In this document: positions 15,372 to 22,289 of the stretch, one piece after another | Position numbering within the stretch: the first letter of the stretch is position 1 | Layout: each line of letters opens with the position of its first letter | Origin: Frankia sp. EI5c | GTDB lineage: Bacteria > Actinomycetota > Actinomycetes > Frankiales > Frankiaceae | Length of the DNA: 35,358 nt | Assembly (NCBI RefSeq): GCF_001636565.1 | Contig: NZ_LRTK01000006.1 | Coordinates: 159,723-195,080 of the forward strand | Direction: 5' to 3' | Program-made: the position numbers and the translations under genes | The notes under the pieces: model-generated | What the model was told of the DNA's origin: nothing | The model's database searches: none | The model's input: only the letters and a program-made list of their open reading frames with translations

Positions 15372-16121
15372 CTGACCGCGGTCGACGCCCTGCTGCTGGC
15401 CGGGGCCGGGATCCTCGCGGGCATCACCAGCACGGTCGCCGGCCTGGCGTCACTGGTCTCCTATCCGGCCCTGCTGGCGGTCGGCCTGGAGCCACGGACC
15501 GCGAACACGACGAACACCGCGGCGCTGCTGTTCGTCGCGCTCGGCGCGGCGGCGGGCTCCCGCCCGGAGCTCGCCGGGCAGGGCGGGCGGGTGGCCCGCT
15601 TCGGGCTGGCCACGCTGTGCGGCGGGGCGACGGGGGCGGTGCTGCTGCTGACCACACCGGCGCGGGCCTTCGAACTGGTCGTGCCGTGGCTGATCGCCGG
15701 CGCGGCGGTGCTCCTGCTGCTCTCGCCGCGGATCGTGGCCGCGCGCGGAGCGGCCCCCCGGCGAGGGCCGGCGCTGCCGCTGTCGGTGTTCGGTGTCGCG
15801 GTGTACACCGGCTACTTCGGCGCCGGCGCGGGGGTTGCCCTGTTGGCGATCATGGCGGTGATGATCCCGGAGCCACTGGCCAGGGTCAACGCCGTGAAGA
15901 ACGTGGCCTCGGGCTTCTCCAACGCGGTCGCCGCGTTGCTGTTCACCGCCCTGGGCTTCGTGGCCTGGGAGGCCGCCGCGCCACTCGCCGCCGGGCTGCT
16001 CGCCGGCGGAGCGCTCGGGCCGAGGATCGTGCGGGTCCTGCCGGCCGGGCTGATGCGCTGGATCGTCGCGGCCGCCGCGCTCGGACTCGCCGCCTCGCTC
16101 GCCGTCGACGCCTACCGCTGA
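15372..16121 (+). CDS. TauE/SafE-family membrane transporter, abnormal start
   Basis: A roughly 249-residue multi-pass protein of the TauE/SafE (DUF81) family, thought to export sulfite or organosulfonates. The family repeat is seen twice: LAGITSTVAGLASLVSYPAL with TANTTNTAAL near the N-terminus, and YTGYFGAGAGVALLAIMAVM in the second half. The first in-frame ATG/GTG/TTG is at 15591 and would delete the conserved first third. Upstream only a CTG at 15372 is available; a GTG at 15364 starts a frame that stops after three codons (GTGACCGACTGA). Either CTG is used, or one base has been lost just after GTG (GACCTG to GACTG). The overall frame is otherwise intact. Confidence 0.78.
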   Translation: MTAVDALLLAGAGILAGITSTVAGLASLVSYPALLAVGLEPRTANTTNTAALLFVALGAAAGSRPELAGQGGRVARFGLATLCGGATGAVLLLTTPARAFELVVPWLIAGAAVLLLLSPRIVAARGAAPRRGPALPLSVFGVAVYTGYFGAGAGVALLAIMAVMIPEPLARVNAVKNVASGFSNAVAALLFTALGFVAWEAAAPLAAGLLAGGALGPRIVRVLPAGLMRWIVAAAALGLAASLAVDAYR

Positions 16122-16169
16122 CCTCGCCGGGCCGATCCGGAGCCTCGGGAAGATTAGCACCGCCGCATC

Positions 16170-16200
16170 GGGGTATTCGCCGAGCCAGCGGATATTCCCC
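16170..16200. other. Imperfect inverted repeat upstream of small membrane protein gene
   Basis: GGGG-TATTCGC and GCGGATATTCCCC face each other across 7 bases with a two-base offset, in an unusually AT-containing stretch 22 bp before the next start codon. It could be an operator or a 5'-UTR structure covering the promoter. Confidence 0.3.
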
Positions 16201-16221
16201 TCTTAACCGAAGGAGCGACCG

Positions 16222-16434
16222 ATGGTAGCCCGGGTCAGGACTCGGACGTACGGCAGTGTCAGCCTCGGATTTCTTCTCTACCTGGCCATCGGACTCATCA
16301 TCACCATCAGCCAGGACTACTGGAATGTCACCGACTGGGATGACGCCACGCTGCGCCACTTCTTCACCGCGGTGGTGGCGACGCTGGGCTGGCCGCTCGC
16401 CATCTTCTACACCTTCGGCCTGGCGCCCCGGTAG
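16222..16434 (+). CDS. Small two-helix membrane protein
   Basis: A 70-residue protein I do not recognise. A basic N-terminus (MVARVRTRTYG) is followed by a hydrophobic helix (about 14-31, LGFLLYLAIGLIITI), an acidic loop (WNVTDWDDATLRHF) and a second helix (about 46-67, TAVVATLGWPLAIFYTFGL). The positive-inside rule places both ends in the cytoplasm. AAGGAG lies 7 bp before the ATG, and codon usage matches the neighbours, so it is very likely expressed. It is separated by 100 bp from the transporter gene upstream. Confidence 0.78.
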   Translation: MVARVRTRTYGSVSLGFLLYLAIGLIITISQDYWNVTDWDDATLRHFFTAVVATLGWPLAIFYTFGLAPR

Positions 16435-16505
16435 TTCCGAGCGGCCGGAACGGGCAGCCGGTGGGCCGATCAACAGGTGTCCCGCCCGGTGCCTCCCGGT
16501 GACGG

Positions 16506-16552
16506 GGCCGCCCGAGCTCCCCGGCGGCGGGAACCACCGGGGAGGGGCGGCC
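16506..16552. terminator. Bulged 16-bp hairpin between convergent genes
   Basis: Outer arms GGCCGCCC/GGGCGGCC and inner arms CTCCCCGG/CCGGGGAG (16517-16524, 16537-16544) form 16 paired bases with a 3-base bulge (GAG) and a 12-base loop. It lies between the end of the small membrane protein gene and the end of the DUF4232 gene, so it can serve both. No U-run follows, which is usual for actinobacterial terminators. Confidence 0.65.
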
Positions 16553-16631
16553 GGGGCTGGTAACGGACGGTCAGGGCGGCTGGGGGTCGGGGCCGGGCGC
16601 CGGGGCTGGGTGGCGCGGACCGGCTGAGCCG

Positions 16632-16659
16632 TCAGATCGCCGGGTTCAGATCGCCGGGT
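16632..16659. repeat. 14-bp tandem duplication across stop codon
   Basis: TCAGATCGCCGGGT occurs twice without a gap. The copy at 16646 holds the TGA and last codons of the DUF4232 gene; the copy at 16632 lies just past the stop. Confidence 0.88.
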
Positions 16660-17539
16660 AGAGCGCCGTGACCCGCAGCTCGGCCAGCGCCGGCTCCGGG
16701 CAGCCGGCCCCGGCGGAAACTGCCCCGGCGTCCAGCGGCAGCAGGGCGGCGAGGCCGTCCACCGTGAGCGCCTCACCGCCGCCGGGCGGGATGACCCGCA
16801 GGCCCGCGGGCGGCACCGCGGAGCCGTCCGCGCCGCAGGCGGGGAACAGCCCCGCCGCGCTCACGGTGAGCCCCGCCTCGGCCCGCTCACCGGCCGCGAG
16901 CAGCACCGCCGCGCCGGCCGGCCCCTCGGCCGCGGCCGGCTGCCCACGCCTGGTGCCGGCCTCGTCCACCTGGAACACCACCGGCCGACCGCCCACCTCG
17001 CAGGCCTGCCCACCGGTGTTGACCAGTGCCAGCGTGGCGTGTGTCTGGCCCGCACCGTGCTGTGCGTCCACGAGCTCCGCGCGCAGCTCACTCGGTGCGC
17101 AGAGCGGCACCGCGGTCGGCCCTGTCGAGGCCGGCGCCGCGGCGAGGGCCTGAGCCTGGCCCCGGGCACCCGCGCCCGCGCCGGCTTCCGGAGAAGTGGC
17201 CGCCGAGCCTTCACGGAAAGTGACCGTTCGAGGAGCAGCCGGCCGGGGGATGTCTGGTCGGGCGGCGGCAGCGACGGCGGGCGCCGCACCCGCCGCGGTG
17301 TCACCCGCTCCAGCCCGCCCGACACCGGGGACACCGGCCGCGGCGACACCGAGCACGGCGAAAGCCGCGAGAACAGCGAAAGCCGCGAGAACAGCGAACA
17401 CAGCGAGCCCGCCGAAAACAGCGGGCATGGCGGACCGGGCAACCGCGGACCTCGCCGCGGGCGCCCGGCCCGGCCATTCCGGTGGCCTGTTCCGACGGCT
17501 GGTCACAGGGAATTCAAGGGCACGCGGAGAATGACGCAT
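16646..17539 (-). CDS. Membrane-anchored DUF4232 protein
   Basis: A 297-residue protein. A basic N-terminus is followed by a hydrophobic helix (about residues 36-65) made of repeated AVFAVLAA units, then a long Ala/Pro/Gly linker. The C-terminal 150 residues match DUF4232: CAPSELRAELVDA, ATLALVNTGGQACEVGG, with three or four cysteines probably forming disulfides outside the membrane. DUF4232 proteins are common in actinobacteria, mostly secreted or lipoproteins, with unknown function. The ATG at 17539 is behind GGGAGG and starts just before the basic segment; the frame runs open to 17905 but that extension looks non-coding. The helix is encoded by an 18-bp duplication. Confidence 0.75.
   Translation of the reverse strand: MRHSPRALEFPVTSRRNRPPEWPGRAPAARSAVARSAMPAVFGGLAVFAVLAAFAVLAAFAVLGVAAAGVPGVGRAGAGDTAAGAAPAVAAAARPDIPRPAAPRTVTFREGSAATSPEAGAGAGARGQAQALAAAPASTGPTAVPLCAPSELRAELVDAQHGAGQTHATLALVNTGGQACEVGGRPVVFQVDEAGTRRGQPAAAEGPAGAAVLLAAGERAEAGLTVSAAGLFPACGADGSAVPPAGLRVIPPGGGEALTVDGLAALLPLDAGAVSAGAGCPEPALAELRVTALYPAI
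17358..17393. repeat. 18-bp tandem duplication in DUF4232 membrane segment
   Basis: GCGAAAGCCGCGAGAACA occurs at 17358 and 17376 and a partial third copy follows. It encodes repeated FAVLAA units of the transmembrane helix, in frame. Confidence 0.85.
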
Positions 17540-17920
17540 GACGCCCTCCCGGCTCCCCCGATCTGGGCTCCGTTCCTGCGTTCTCGGGCGCTGATCGCGC
17601 CCGGTCTCGATCACCTTCCCAGCCCGGGTGGACGCCACACCTGGAATTCCGGGCCAGATCCGCGGGCCGACCGGGCTGGCCACAACGGGTGGAGCCCGGC
17701 CGGCGGGGCCGACGGCGAGGGCGCGGGCGCGGCGCGGTACAGCGCGCCATGCCACGCCGTCGCCCTCTGGACCGACGCACCTCCCACAGGCCATCGTGAA
17801 ACGGTCCGTCTCCGACGTGCGTTGAACCAGCGTGACCGGGGGTAGACAGCATGACCGGGGGTAGCCAGACACCTGGGCGACAGTCGGACCCGACAGTCGT
17901 CCCACCCGACGGAAGGGATC
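17540..17920. other. Intergenic region upstream of CNNM pair
   Basis: About 380 bp without a credible gene, between the divergent DUF4232 and CNNM units. Two direct copies of TGACCGGGGGTAG at 17833 and 17852 (19-bp period) stand 70-90 bp before the leader ORF. A TTGAAC at 17822 might be a -35, but no good -10 was found. Nothing else seen. Confidence 0.5.
17833..17864. promoter_or_regulatory. Direct repeat, possible operator upstream of CNNM genes
   Basis: TGACCGGGGGTAG-(A/C)-CAG is present twice with a 19-bp period, close to two helical turns, so a protein could bind both on one face. Position upstream of the leader ORF suggests control of the CNNM operon. It resembles no site I can name. 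Confidence 0.4.
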
Positions 17921-17998
17921 ATGATCAGTTCCGACGATGCCGGATGTAGTTCCGGCCGGCCCACGCGTGAAGAAGCGCCCGCGGGGGCCGATCAGTGA
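17921..17998 (+). CDS. 25-residue leader ORF coupled to CNNM gene
   Basis: An ATG behind a good ribosome site (GGAAGGGA, 2-8 bp upstream) opens a 25-codon frame, MISSDDAGCSSGRPTREEAP plus AGADQ, whose TGA overlaps the GTG of the CNNM gene (GTGA). The CNNM GTG has no strong Shine-Dalgarno of its own beyond GGGGG, so its translation probably depends on ribosomes finishing this ORF. The peptide is acidic with prolines, which recalls leader peptides that sense low Mg2+ in other bacteria; that link is speculation. Too short for similarity to be judged. Confidence 0.5.
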   Translation: MISSDDAGCSSGRPTREEAPAGADQ

Positions 17999-19728
17999 CC
18001 GAGGCGCTTCTGTTGCTCCTGAGTCTCGCCCTCGTCGCCGCCTGCGGCGTCTTCGTCGCCGCGGAGTTCGCGTTCGTGACGGTGGACCGGCCCACCGTGG
18101 AACGCGCGGCCGAGGGCGGGGACCGCTCCGCCGCGGGTGTCCTGACCGGCCTGCGAAGCCTGTCCACCCAGCTCTCCGGAGCGCAGCTCGGCATCACCAT
18201 CACCAATCTCGCCATCGGTTTCCTGGCCGAACCCGCGATCGCCACCCTCGTCGAAGGCCCGGTCACCGACCTCGGCGCGTCGCGGGGTGTGGCCCGGGGG
18301 GTGTCCGTCGCACTCGCGCTGGTGATCGCGACCGCCTTCACGATGCTCTACGGGGAGCTCGTTCCCAAGAACCTCGCGATCGCGAAGCCGCTGGGGACGG
18401 CGCGGGCCGTGCAGCGCCCGCAGCGGGCGTTCACCCGGATCGCCCGTCCTGTGATCAGCTCGCTGAACCGGACGGCGAACGCGCTGCTGCGGCGGGTCAA
18501 CATCGAGCCCCGGGAGGAACTGGCGTCCGCCCGTTCCCCGCAGGAGCTGTTCTCGCTGCTCGGGCGGTCAGCCGAGCACGGCACACTGCCGCGGGAGACC
18601 GCGACGCTCATGCAGCGCTCGCTCACGTTCGGCGACCGGGTCGCCGAGGACGTCATGACGCCCCGGATGCGCATGCAGTCCATCGAGGCCGACGCACCCG
18701 TCGCCGAGGTGATCAGCGCCGTCCGGCGGACGGGCCACGCCCGCTTCCCGGTCACCGGGGAGGGCAGCGACGACGTGGTCGGCCTCGTGCACGTCAAGCA
18801 CGCGGTGAGCGTGCCCGAGGAGCTCCGCGACACCACCCCGGTGCGGGATGTGATGGTTCCCGCGGCGACCGTGCCGTCGTCGATGCCGCTCGATCCGCTG
18901 TTGGAGACCCTGCGCTCGGGCGGCCTGCAGATGGCCATCGTCGTCGACGAGTTCGGCGGGACGGACGGCCTGGTGACGGCGGAGGACCTCATCGAGGAGA
19001 TCGTCGGTGACGTCATCGACGAACACGACCGGGTCAGCCCGCGGGCACTGCGCCGCCGGGACGGCAGCTGGCTGCTCTCCGGCCTGCTGCGTCCCGAGGA
19101 GGCCAGTGAGGTCACCGGCCTGCCGGTGCCGGCCGACGACTCCTACCAGACGCTGGGCGGCCTGATCGCGCGGGCCCTGGGCCGCATCCCACAGACCGGT
19201 GACACGGCTCTGGTGGACGGCATCCACTACGAGGTGGAGCGGATGGACGGCCGGCGGGTCGACCGCATCCGCCTCGATTCGCGGGACGGCTCCGGGCACG
19301 GGCCGGACGAGGCCACCGGAGACGGGCCGGACGAGGCCACCGGAGAGGCGGGTGGCACCGCCGCCGACGGGACGGCCACTGCCACCGGCACCGGCTCCGA
19401 CGCCGCGGGCGGAAACGGGACCACGGGCGGAAACGGGACCACGGGCGGAGGCGGAGCCACGGGCGGAGGCGGAGCCACGGGCGGAGGCGGAGCCACGGGC
19501 GGAGGCGGAGCCACGGGCGGAGGCGGAGCCGCGGGCGGAAACGGGACCACGGGCGGAAACGGGACCACGGGCGGAGGCGGAGCCACGGGCGGAGGCGGAG
19601 CCACGGGCGGAGGCGGAGCCACGGGCGGAGGCGGAGCCGCGGGCGGAGGCGGAGCCGCGGGCGGAGGCGGAGCCGCGGGCGGAGGCGGAGCCGCGATGTC
19701 GGCCGGAGCCCGCGGGGCCGGCCGGTGA
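17995..19728 (+). CDS. CNNM/HlyC-CorC family protein with CBS pair and Gly-repeat tail
   Basis: A 577-residue membrane protein. Residues 1-195 are the CNNM (DUF21) transmembrane domain (VAAEFAFVTV, SGAQLGITITNLAIGFLAEP, ELVPKNLAIAKPL). About 215-345 is a CBS pair (RVAEDVMTPRMRMQSIEADA; VVDEFGGTDGLVTAEDLIEE), and 350-430 a CorC_HlyC domain. Family members move Mg2+ or related ions, with CBS domains binding adenine nucleotides. Residues 472-567 are sixteen Gly-rich hexapeptides (GGNGTT, GGGGAT, GGGGAA), which look like recent expansion. Start GTG overlaps the leader ORF, and the stop overlaps the next gene, so three frames are coupled. The pair resembles M. tuberculosis Rv1842c-Rv1841c. Confidence 0.9.
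   Translation: MTEALLLLLSLALVAACGVFVAAEFAFVTVDRPTVERAAEGGDRSAAGVLTGLRSLSTQLSGAQLGITITNLAIGFLAEPAIATLVEGPVTDLGASRGVARGVSVALALVIATAFTMLYGELVPKNLAIAKPLGTARAVQRPQRAFTRIARPVISSLNRTANALLRRVNIEPREELASARSPQELFSLLGRSAEHGTLPRETATLMQRSLTFGDRVAEDVMTPRMRMQSIEADAPVAEVISAVRRTGHARFPVTGEGSDDVVGLVHVKHAVSVPEELRDTTPVRDVMVPAATVPSSMPLDPLLETLRSGGLQMAIVVDEFGGTDGLVTAEDLIEEIVGDVIDEHDRVSPRALRRRDGSWLLSGLLRPEEASEVTGLPVPADDSYQTLGGLIARALGRIPQTGDTALVDGIHYEVERMDGRRVDRIRLDSRDGSGHGPDEATGDGPDEATGEAGGTAADGTATATGTGSDAAGGNGTTGGNGTTGGGGATGGGGATGGGGATGGGGATGGGGAAGGNGTTGGNGTTGGGGATGGGGATGGGGATGGGGAAGGGGAAGGGGAAGGGGAAMSAGARGAGR
19408..19695 (+). repeat. 18-bp coding minisatellite, 16 units
   Basis: Sixteen in-frame units of GGCGGAGGCGGAGCCACG and variants. 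In order the encoded hexapeptides are NTT, NTT, four GAT, GAA, then NTT, NTT, three GAT, GAA, then three GAA (named by residues 3, 5 and 6 after Gly pairs). The repeated NTT-NTT-GAT-GAA block shows a higher-order duplication of about 7 units. It is translated, uninterrupted and ends 30 bp before the stop of the gene. Confidence 0.95.
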
Positions 19729-20771
19729 ACGACGTCGTCGCCCTCGCCGTGACCGTGCTGCTGCTGGCCTGCAACGCGTACTTCGTCGGCGCCGAGTTCG
19801 CGCTCATCTCCGCGCGCCGGGACACCATCGAGCCGCGAGCGGCCGCCGGTTCCCGCGCCGCGAAGGTCACGCTGCGCGCCATGGAGAACGTGTCGCTGAT
19901 GCTGGCCGGAGCACAGCTCGGGATCACCGTCTGCACCCTCGGCCTCGGCGCGTTGAGCGAACCCGCCATCGCGCACCTGCTGGTGGGCCCGTTCGAGGCG
20001 ATCGGCCTGCCGTCCTCGATGCGGCACCCGGTCGCGTTCGCCATCGCGCTCACGCTGGTGACATACCTGCATGTCGTGGTCGGCGAGATGGTGCCCAAGA
20101 ACCTGGCCCTCGCCCTGCCGGACCGGGCGGTCCTGCTGCTCACGCCGCCGCTGGTCGGGGTCGTGCGGGTGGCCAGGCCGGTGATCTCCGTCCTCAACCG
20201 CATCGCGAACCTCTCCCTGCGGGCCGTGCGGGTCCAGCCGAAGGACGAGGTCACCAACGTCTACACCCGGGACGAGGTGGCCGGGCTCATCGAGGAGTCG
20301 CACCGCGAGGGCCTGCTGGCGGAGGACGAGCACGACCTGCTCACCGGCGCGCTGTCGTTCGACGAGCGCACCGCCCGCAGCGTGCTGCTGCACCCGGAGG
20401 GGCTGGTCACGGTGCCGCCCACGATCACACCTCGGGAGGTGGAACAGCTCGCCGCCGACACCGGGTACACCCGTTTCCCCGTCCGCGGCGAGGACGACGA
20501 CCTCGTCGGCTACCTGCACCTCAAGGACGTCCTGGAGAACCGTGAGGACCGCCGGTCCGCGCCCGTGGCCGCCAAGTGGATCCGGCCGCTGGTCCGGGTG
20601 GGGGCGGAGGACAGCCTGCGGACGGCCCTGGCGACCATGCAGCGCTCCGGTTCGCACCTGGCCCGGCTCTCCGACCCCGCCGGCCGCATCCTCGGTCTGG
20701 TGGCCCTGGAGGACATCCTGGAGGAGCTGGTCGGCGAGATCCGGGACGAGGCGACCCGGCACGACGCCTGA
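19725..20771 (+). CDS. Second CNNM-family protein with CBS pair
   Basis: A 348-residue CNNM protein, shorter than its neighbour. Residues 1-190 are the DUF21 membrane domain (VGAEFALISARRDT, LAGAQLGITVCTLGLGALSE, EMVPKNLALALPDR). About 210-340 is the CBS pair (VLLHPEGLVTVPPTITPREV; LGLVALEDILEELVGEIRDE). The CorC_HlyC domain is missing, as in the short member of tandem CNNM pairs. GTG overlaps the TGA of the upstream gene by 4 bp, so the two are translationally coupled and probably form a heterodimer in the membrane (inference from the family's dimeric DUF21 fold). Confidence 0.9.
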   Translation: MNDVVALAVTVLLLACNAYFVGAEFALISARRDTIEPRAAAGSRAAKVTLRAMENVSLMLAGAQLGITVCTLGLGALSEPAIAHLLVGPFEAIGLPSSMRHPVAFAIALTLVTYLHVVVGEMVPKNLALALPDRAVLLLTPPLVGVVRVARPVISVLNRIANLSLRAVRVQPKDEVTNVYTRDEVAGLIEESHREGLLAEDEHDLLTGALSFDERTARSVLLHPEGLVTVPPTITPREVEQLAADTGYTRFPVRGEDDDLVGYLHLKDVLENREDRRSAPVAAKWIRPLVRVGAEDSLRTALATMQRSGSHLARLSDPAGRILGLVALEDILEELVGEIRDEATRHDA

Positions 20772-20807
20772 GCCAGCACGACCTGAGACGGAGGCCGGGC
20801 CGGGCCG

Positions 20808-20821
20808 GGCTGACGTCAGCC
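20808..20821. other. Perfect 14-bp palindrome at convergent ends
   Basis: GGCTGACGTCAGCC covers the stop codon of the substrate-binding protein gene, 37 bp after the end of the second CNNM gene. With no loop it is more operator-like than terminator-like; part of a GGGCC-rich run (20793-20809) could instead pair in RNA. Confidence 0.4.
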
Positions 20822-22063
20822 GAGGGTGTCCCCGCACAGCGCCATCGGCATCTGCACCTGGAACGCGTCCGCCGCCTGCGAGACCCGGACCACGCTCACG
20901 CAGGCGCGCGGCGCGTTCTTCGCGGCGAGATCGACGGGGGCGGGCAGCAGCCCGTCCGCGTCGTAGTTCCGGATCTCGCGCAGCGCGGCGATGTAGCCCG
21001 CGCGGGTCGGGCACTGGCCGGCCTCGGTCAGACCACGCAGGAAGAGATCCGCCGTCATCCAGCCGACCAGGCCGGTCGTCTGCTCCGGCCGCTCGATCTG
21101 CGGCGCGTACCGGGCCATCGCGTCGAGATAGCGCCGGTGCGCCGGTGTCGCCGCCTCGAAGGGCACGAAGTCGACGAGGAAGAAGGAGCCGGCGAGCCCG
21201 GGCTTGCGGCGGTCGAGCAGGACGGGGTCGTAGCCGACCGGCTGCATCGCCACCTTCACCGGGACGCCCGCCGCCCGGGTCGCGGCGAGCACGTCCGCGA
21301 ACGCCTGCACGGGCACGACTCCGGTGATCATGTCGGCGCCGGCCGCCCGCACCCGCTCGGCGGCGGCCGCCGGGTCGAAGCCGGCGGGCGTCCAGTCGAC
21401 GGTGTCGACGACCTCGACCGCGCCGGCGCGCAGGCTGCGGGCCAGGCGCTCGCCGATGTGCCCCGAGGTCGGGATCACCTCCGCCCGCAGGATGACCGCC
21501 CGGGTGGCGCCGTGGGAGCGCGCGAACGCTCCGAAGACCGAGGTGCCGAGGTCGCCGCCCAGCATGTTGGAGTAGCCGAAGGTGTTCTCGCCGGCCGCGG
21601 TGAGGTCCTGGCCGATGGCCGGGACGCCCTGCTCCGCGAGATAGCTCGCCGCCTCGGCGCCGATGCCGCTGGTTCCGACGACGGCGAAGGCTCCGGAGCG
21701 GTCCACCAGGTGGCGCGCGGCGCGCAGCGAGCCGTCCGACGTCGACTCGTCGTCCCGCCAGTCGTAGTGGACCTGCCGCCCGTGGACGCCGCCGGCGGCG
21801 TTCACCGCCCCCAGCCGCGCGTCGATGCCGGCCCGGAAGGCACGGGAGAGCTGTGAACCGGAGCCGGTGTCCGGGTAGAGAACGCCGAAGCGGATCTCCT
21901 CGGGGGTGACGCCCGCCTCGGCGGCGCAGGCCGCGCCGGGTGACGGTGCCGACTCATCGGTGGAGCCCCCGAAACATCCGGCCAGCAGGACCGGCAGTAC
22001 TGTCGCCAGCGCCACTCCGGCCGCGGCCATCCGCCGCCGACCACCGGCCGATCCGGTTCTCAT
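20816..22063 (-). CDS. Branched-chain-amino-acid-type substrate-binding lipoprotein
   Basis: A 415-residue Peripla_BP_6 (LivJ-type) protein. Residues 1-30 are a lipoprotein signal ending LLAGC, with Cys30 the lipidation site. The binding fold follows: IRFGVLYPDTGSGSQLSRAF, VNAAGGVHGRQV, AFAVVGTSGIGAEAASYLAE and the second-lobe ITGVVPVQAFADVLAA. Such proteins feed amino acids, amides, urea or aromatic acids to LivHMGF transporters, but no permease or ATPase gene is nearby, so it works with a transporter elsewhere or as a receptor. AGGAG stands 7 bp before the ATG; the frame is open further upstream to 22225 without a signal-like start. Confidence 0.88.
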   Translation of the reverse strand: MRTGSAGGRRRMAAAGVALATVLPVLLAGCFGGSTDESAPSPGAACAAEAGVTPEEIRFGVLYPDTGSGSQLSRAFRAGIDARLGAVNAAGGVHGRQVHYDWRDDESTSDGSLRAARHLVDRSGAFAVVGTSGIGAEAASYLAEQGVPAIGQDLTAAGENTFGYSNMLGGDLGTSVFGAFARSHGATRAVILRAEVIPTSGHIGERLARSLRAGAVEVVDTVDWTPAGFDPAAAAERVRAAGADMITGVVPVQAFADVLAATRAAGVPVKVAMQPVGYDPVLLDRRKPGLAGSFFLVDFVPFEAATPAHRRYLDAMARYAPQIERPEQTTGLVGWMTADLFLRGLTEAGQCPTRAGYIAALREIRNYDADGLLPAPVDLAAKNAPRACVSVVRVSQAADAFQVQMPMALCGDTLG

Positions 22064-22263
22064 CGGTTTCTCCTGACGTCCCAGCGTCACAGCGCCAGCG
22101 GTGACGAACCTCCTGCCGACCGGTCCCCACCCAGCGCCGCCCCGAGCATCTCCAAAACGGCTCTTTCCGCTCATTTCCGGATGATCGGGGCAACCGGCCC
22201 GGCAACGGTACAACATCACGGACACGGAGCCCAGCGACCCGGAACCCGACGGACCCGGCGGAA

Positions 22264-22289
22264 GGATCAGCGCCGAGGATCAGCGCCGA
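22264..22289. repeat. 13-bp tandem duplication across stop codon
   Basis: GGATCAGCGCCGA occurs twice without a gap. The copy at 22277 contains the TGA and last codons of the methyltransferase gene; the copy at 22264 is past the stop. Confidence 0.88.

Noticed and set aside
17540-17994. Mg2+ (M-box) riboswitch before the CNNM genes
   Set aside because: I looked for conserved loops by eye and could not find them; only a covariance-model search could decide.
19408-19695. Possible CRISPR-like array
   Set aside because: The repeats are contiguous with no spacers and are an in-frame part of a gene.
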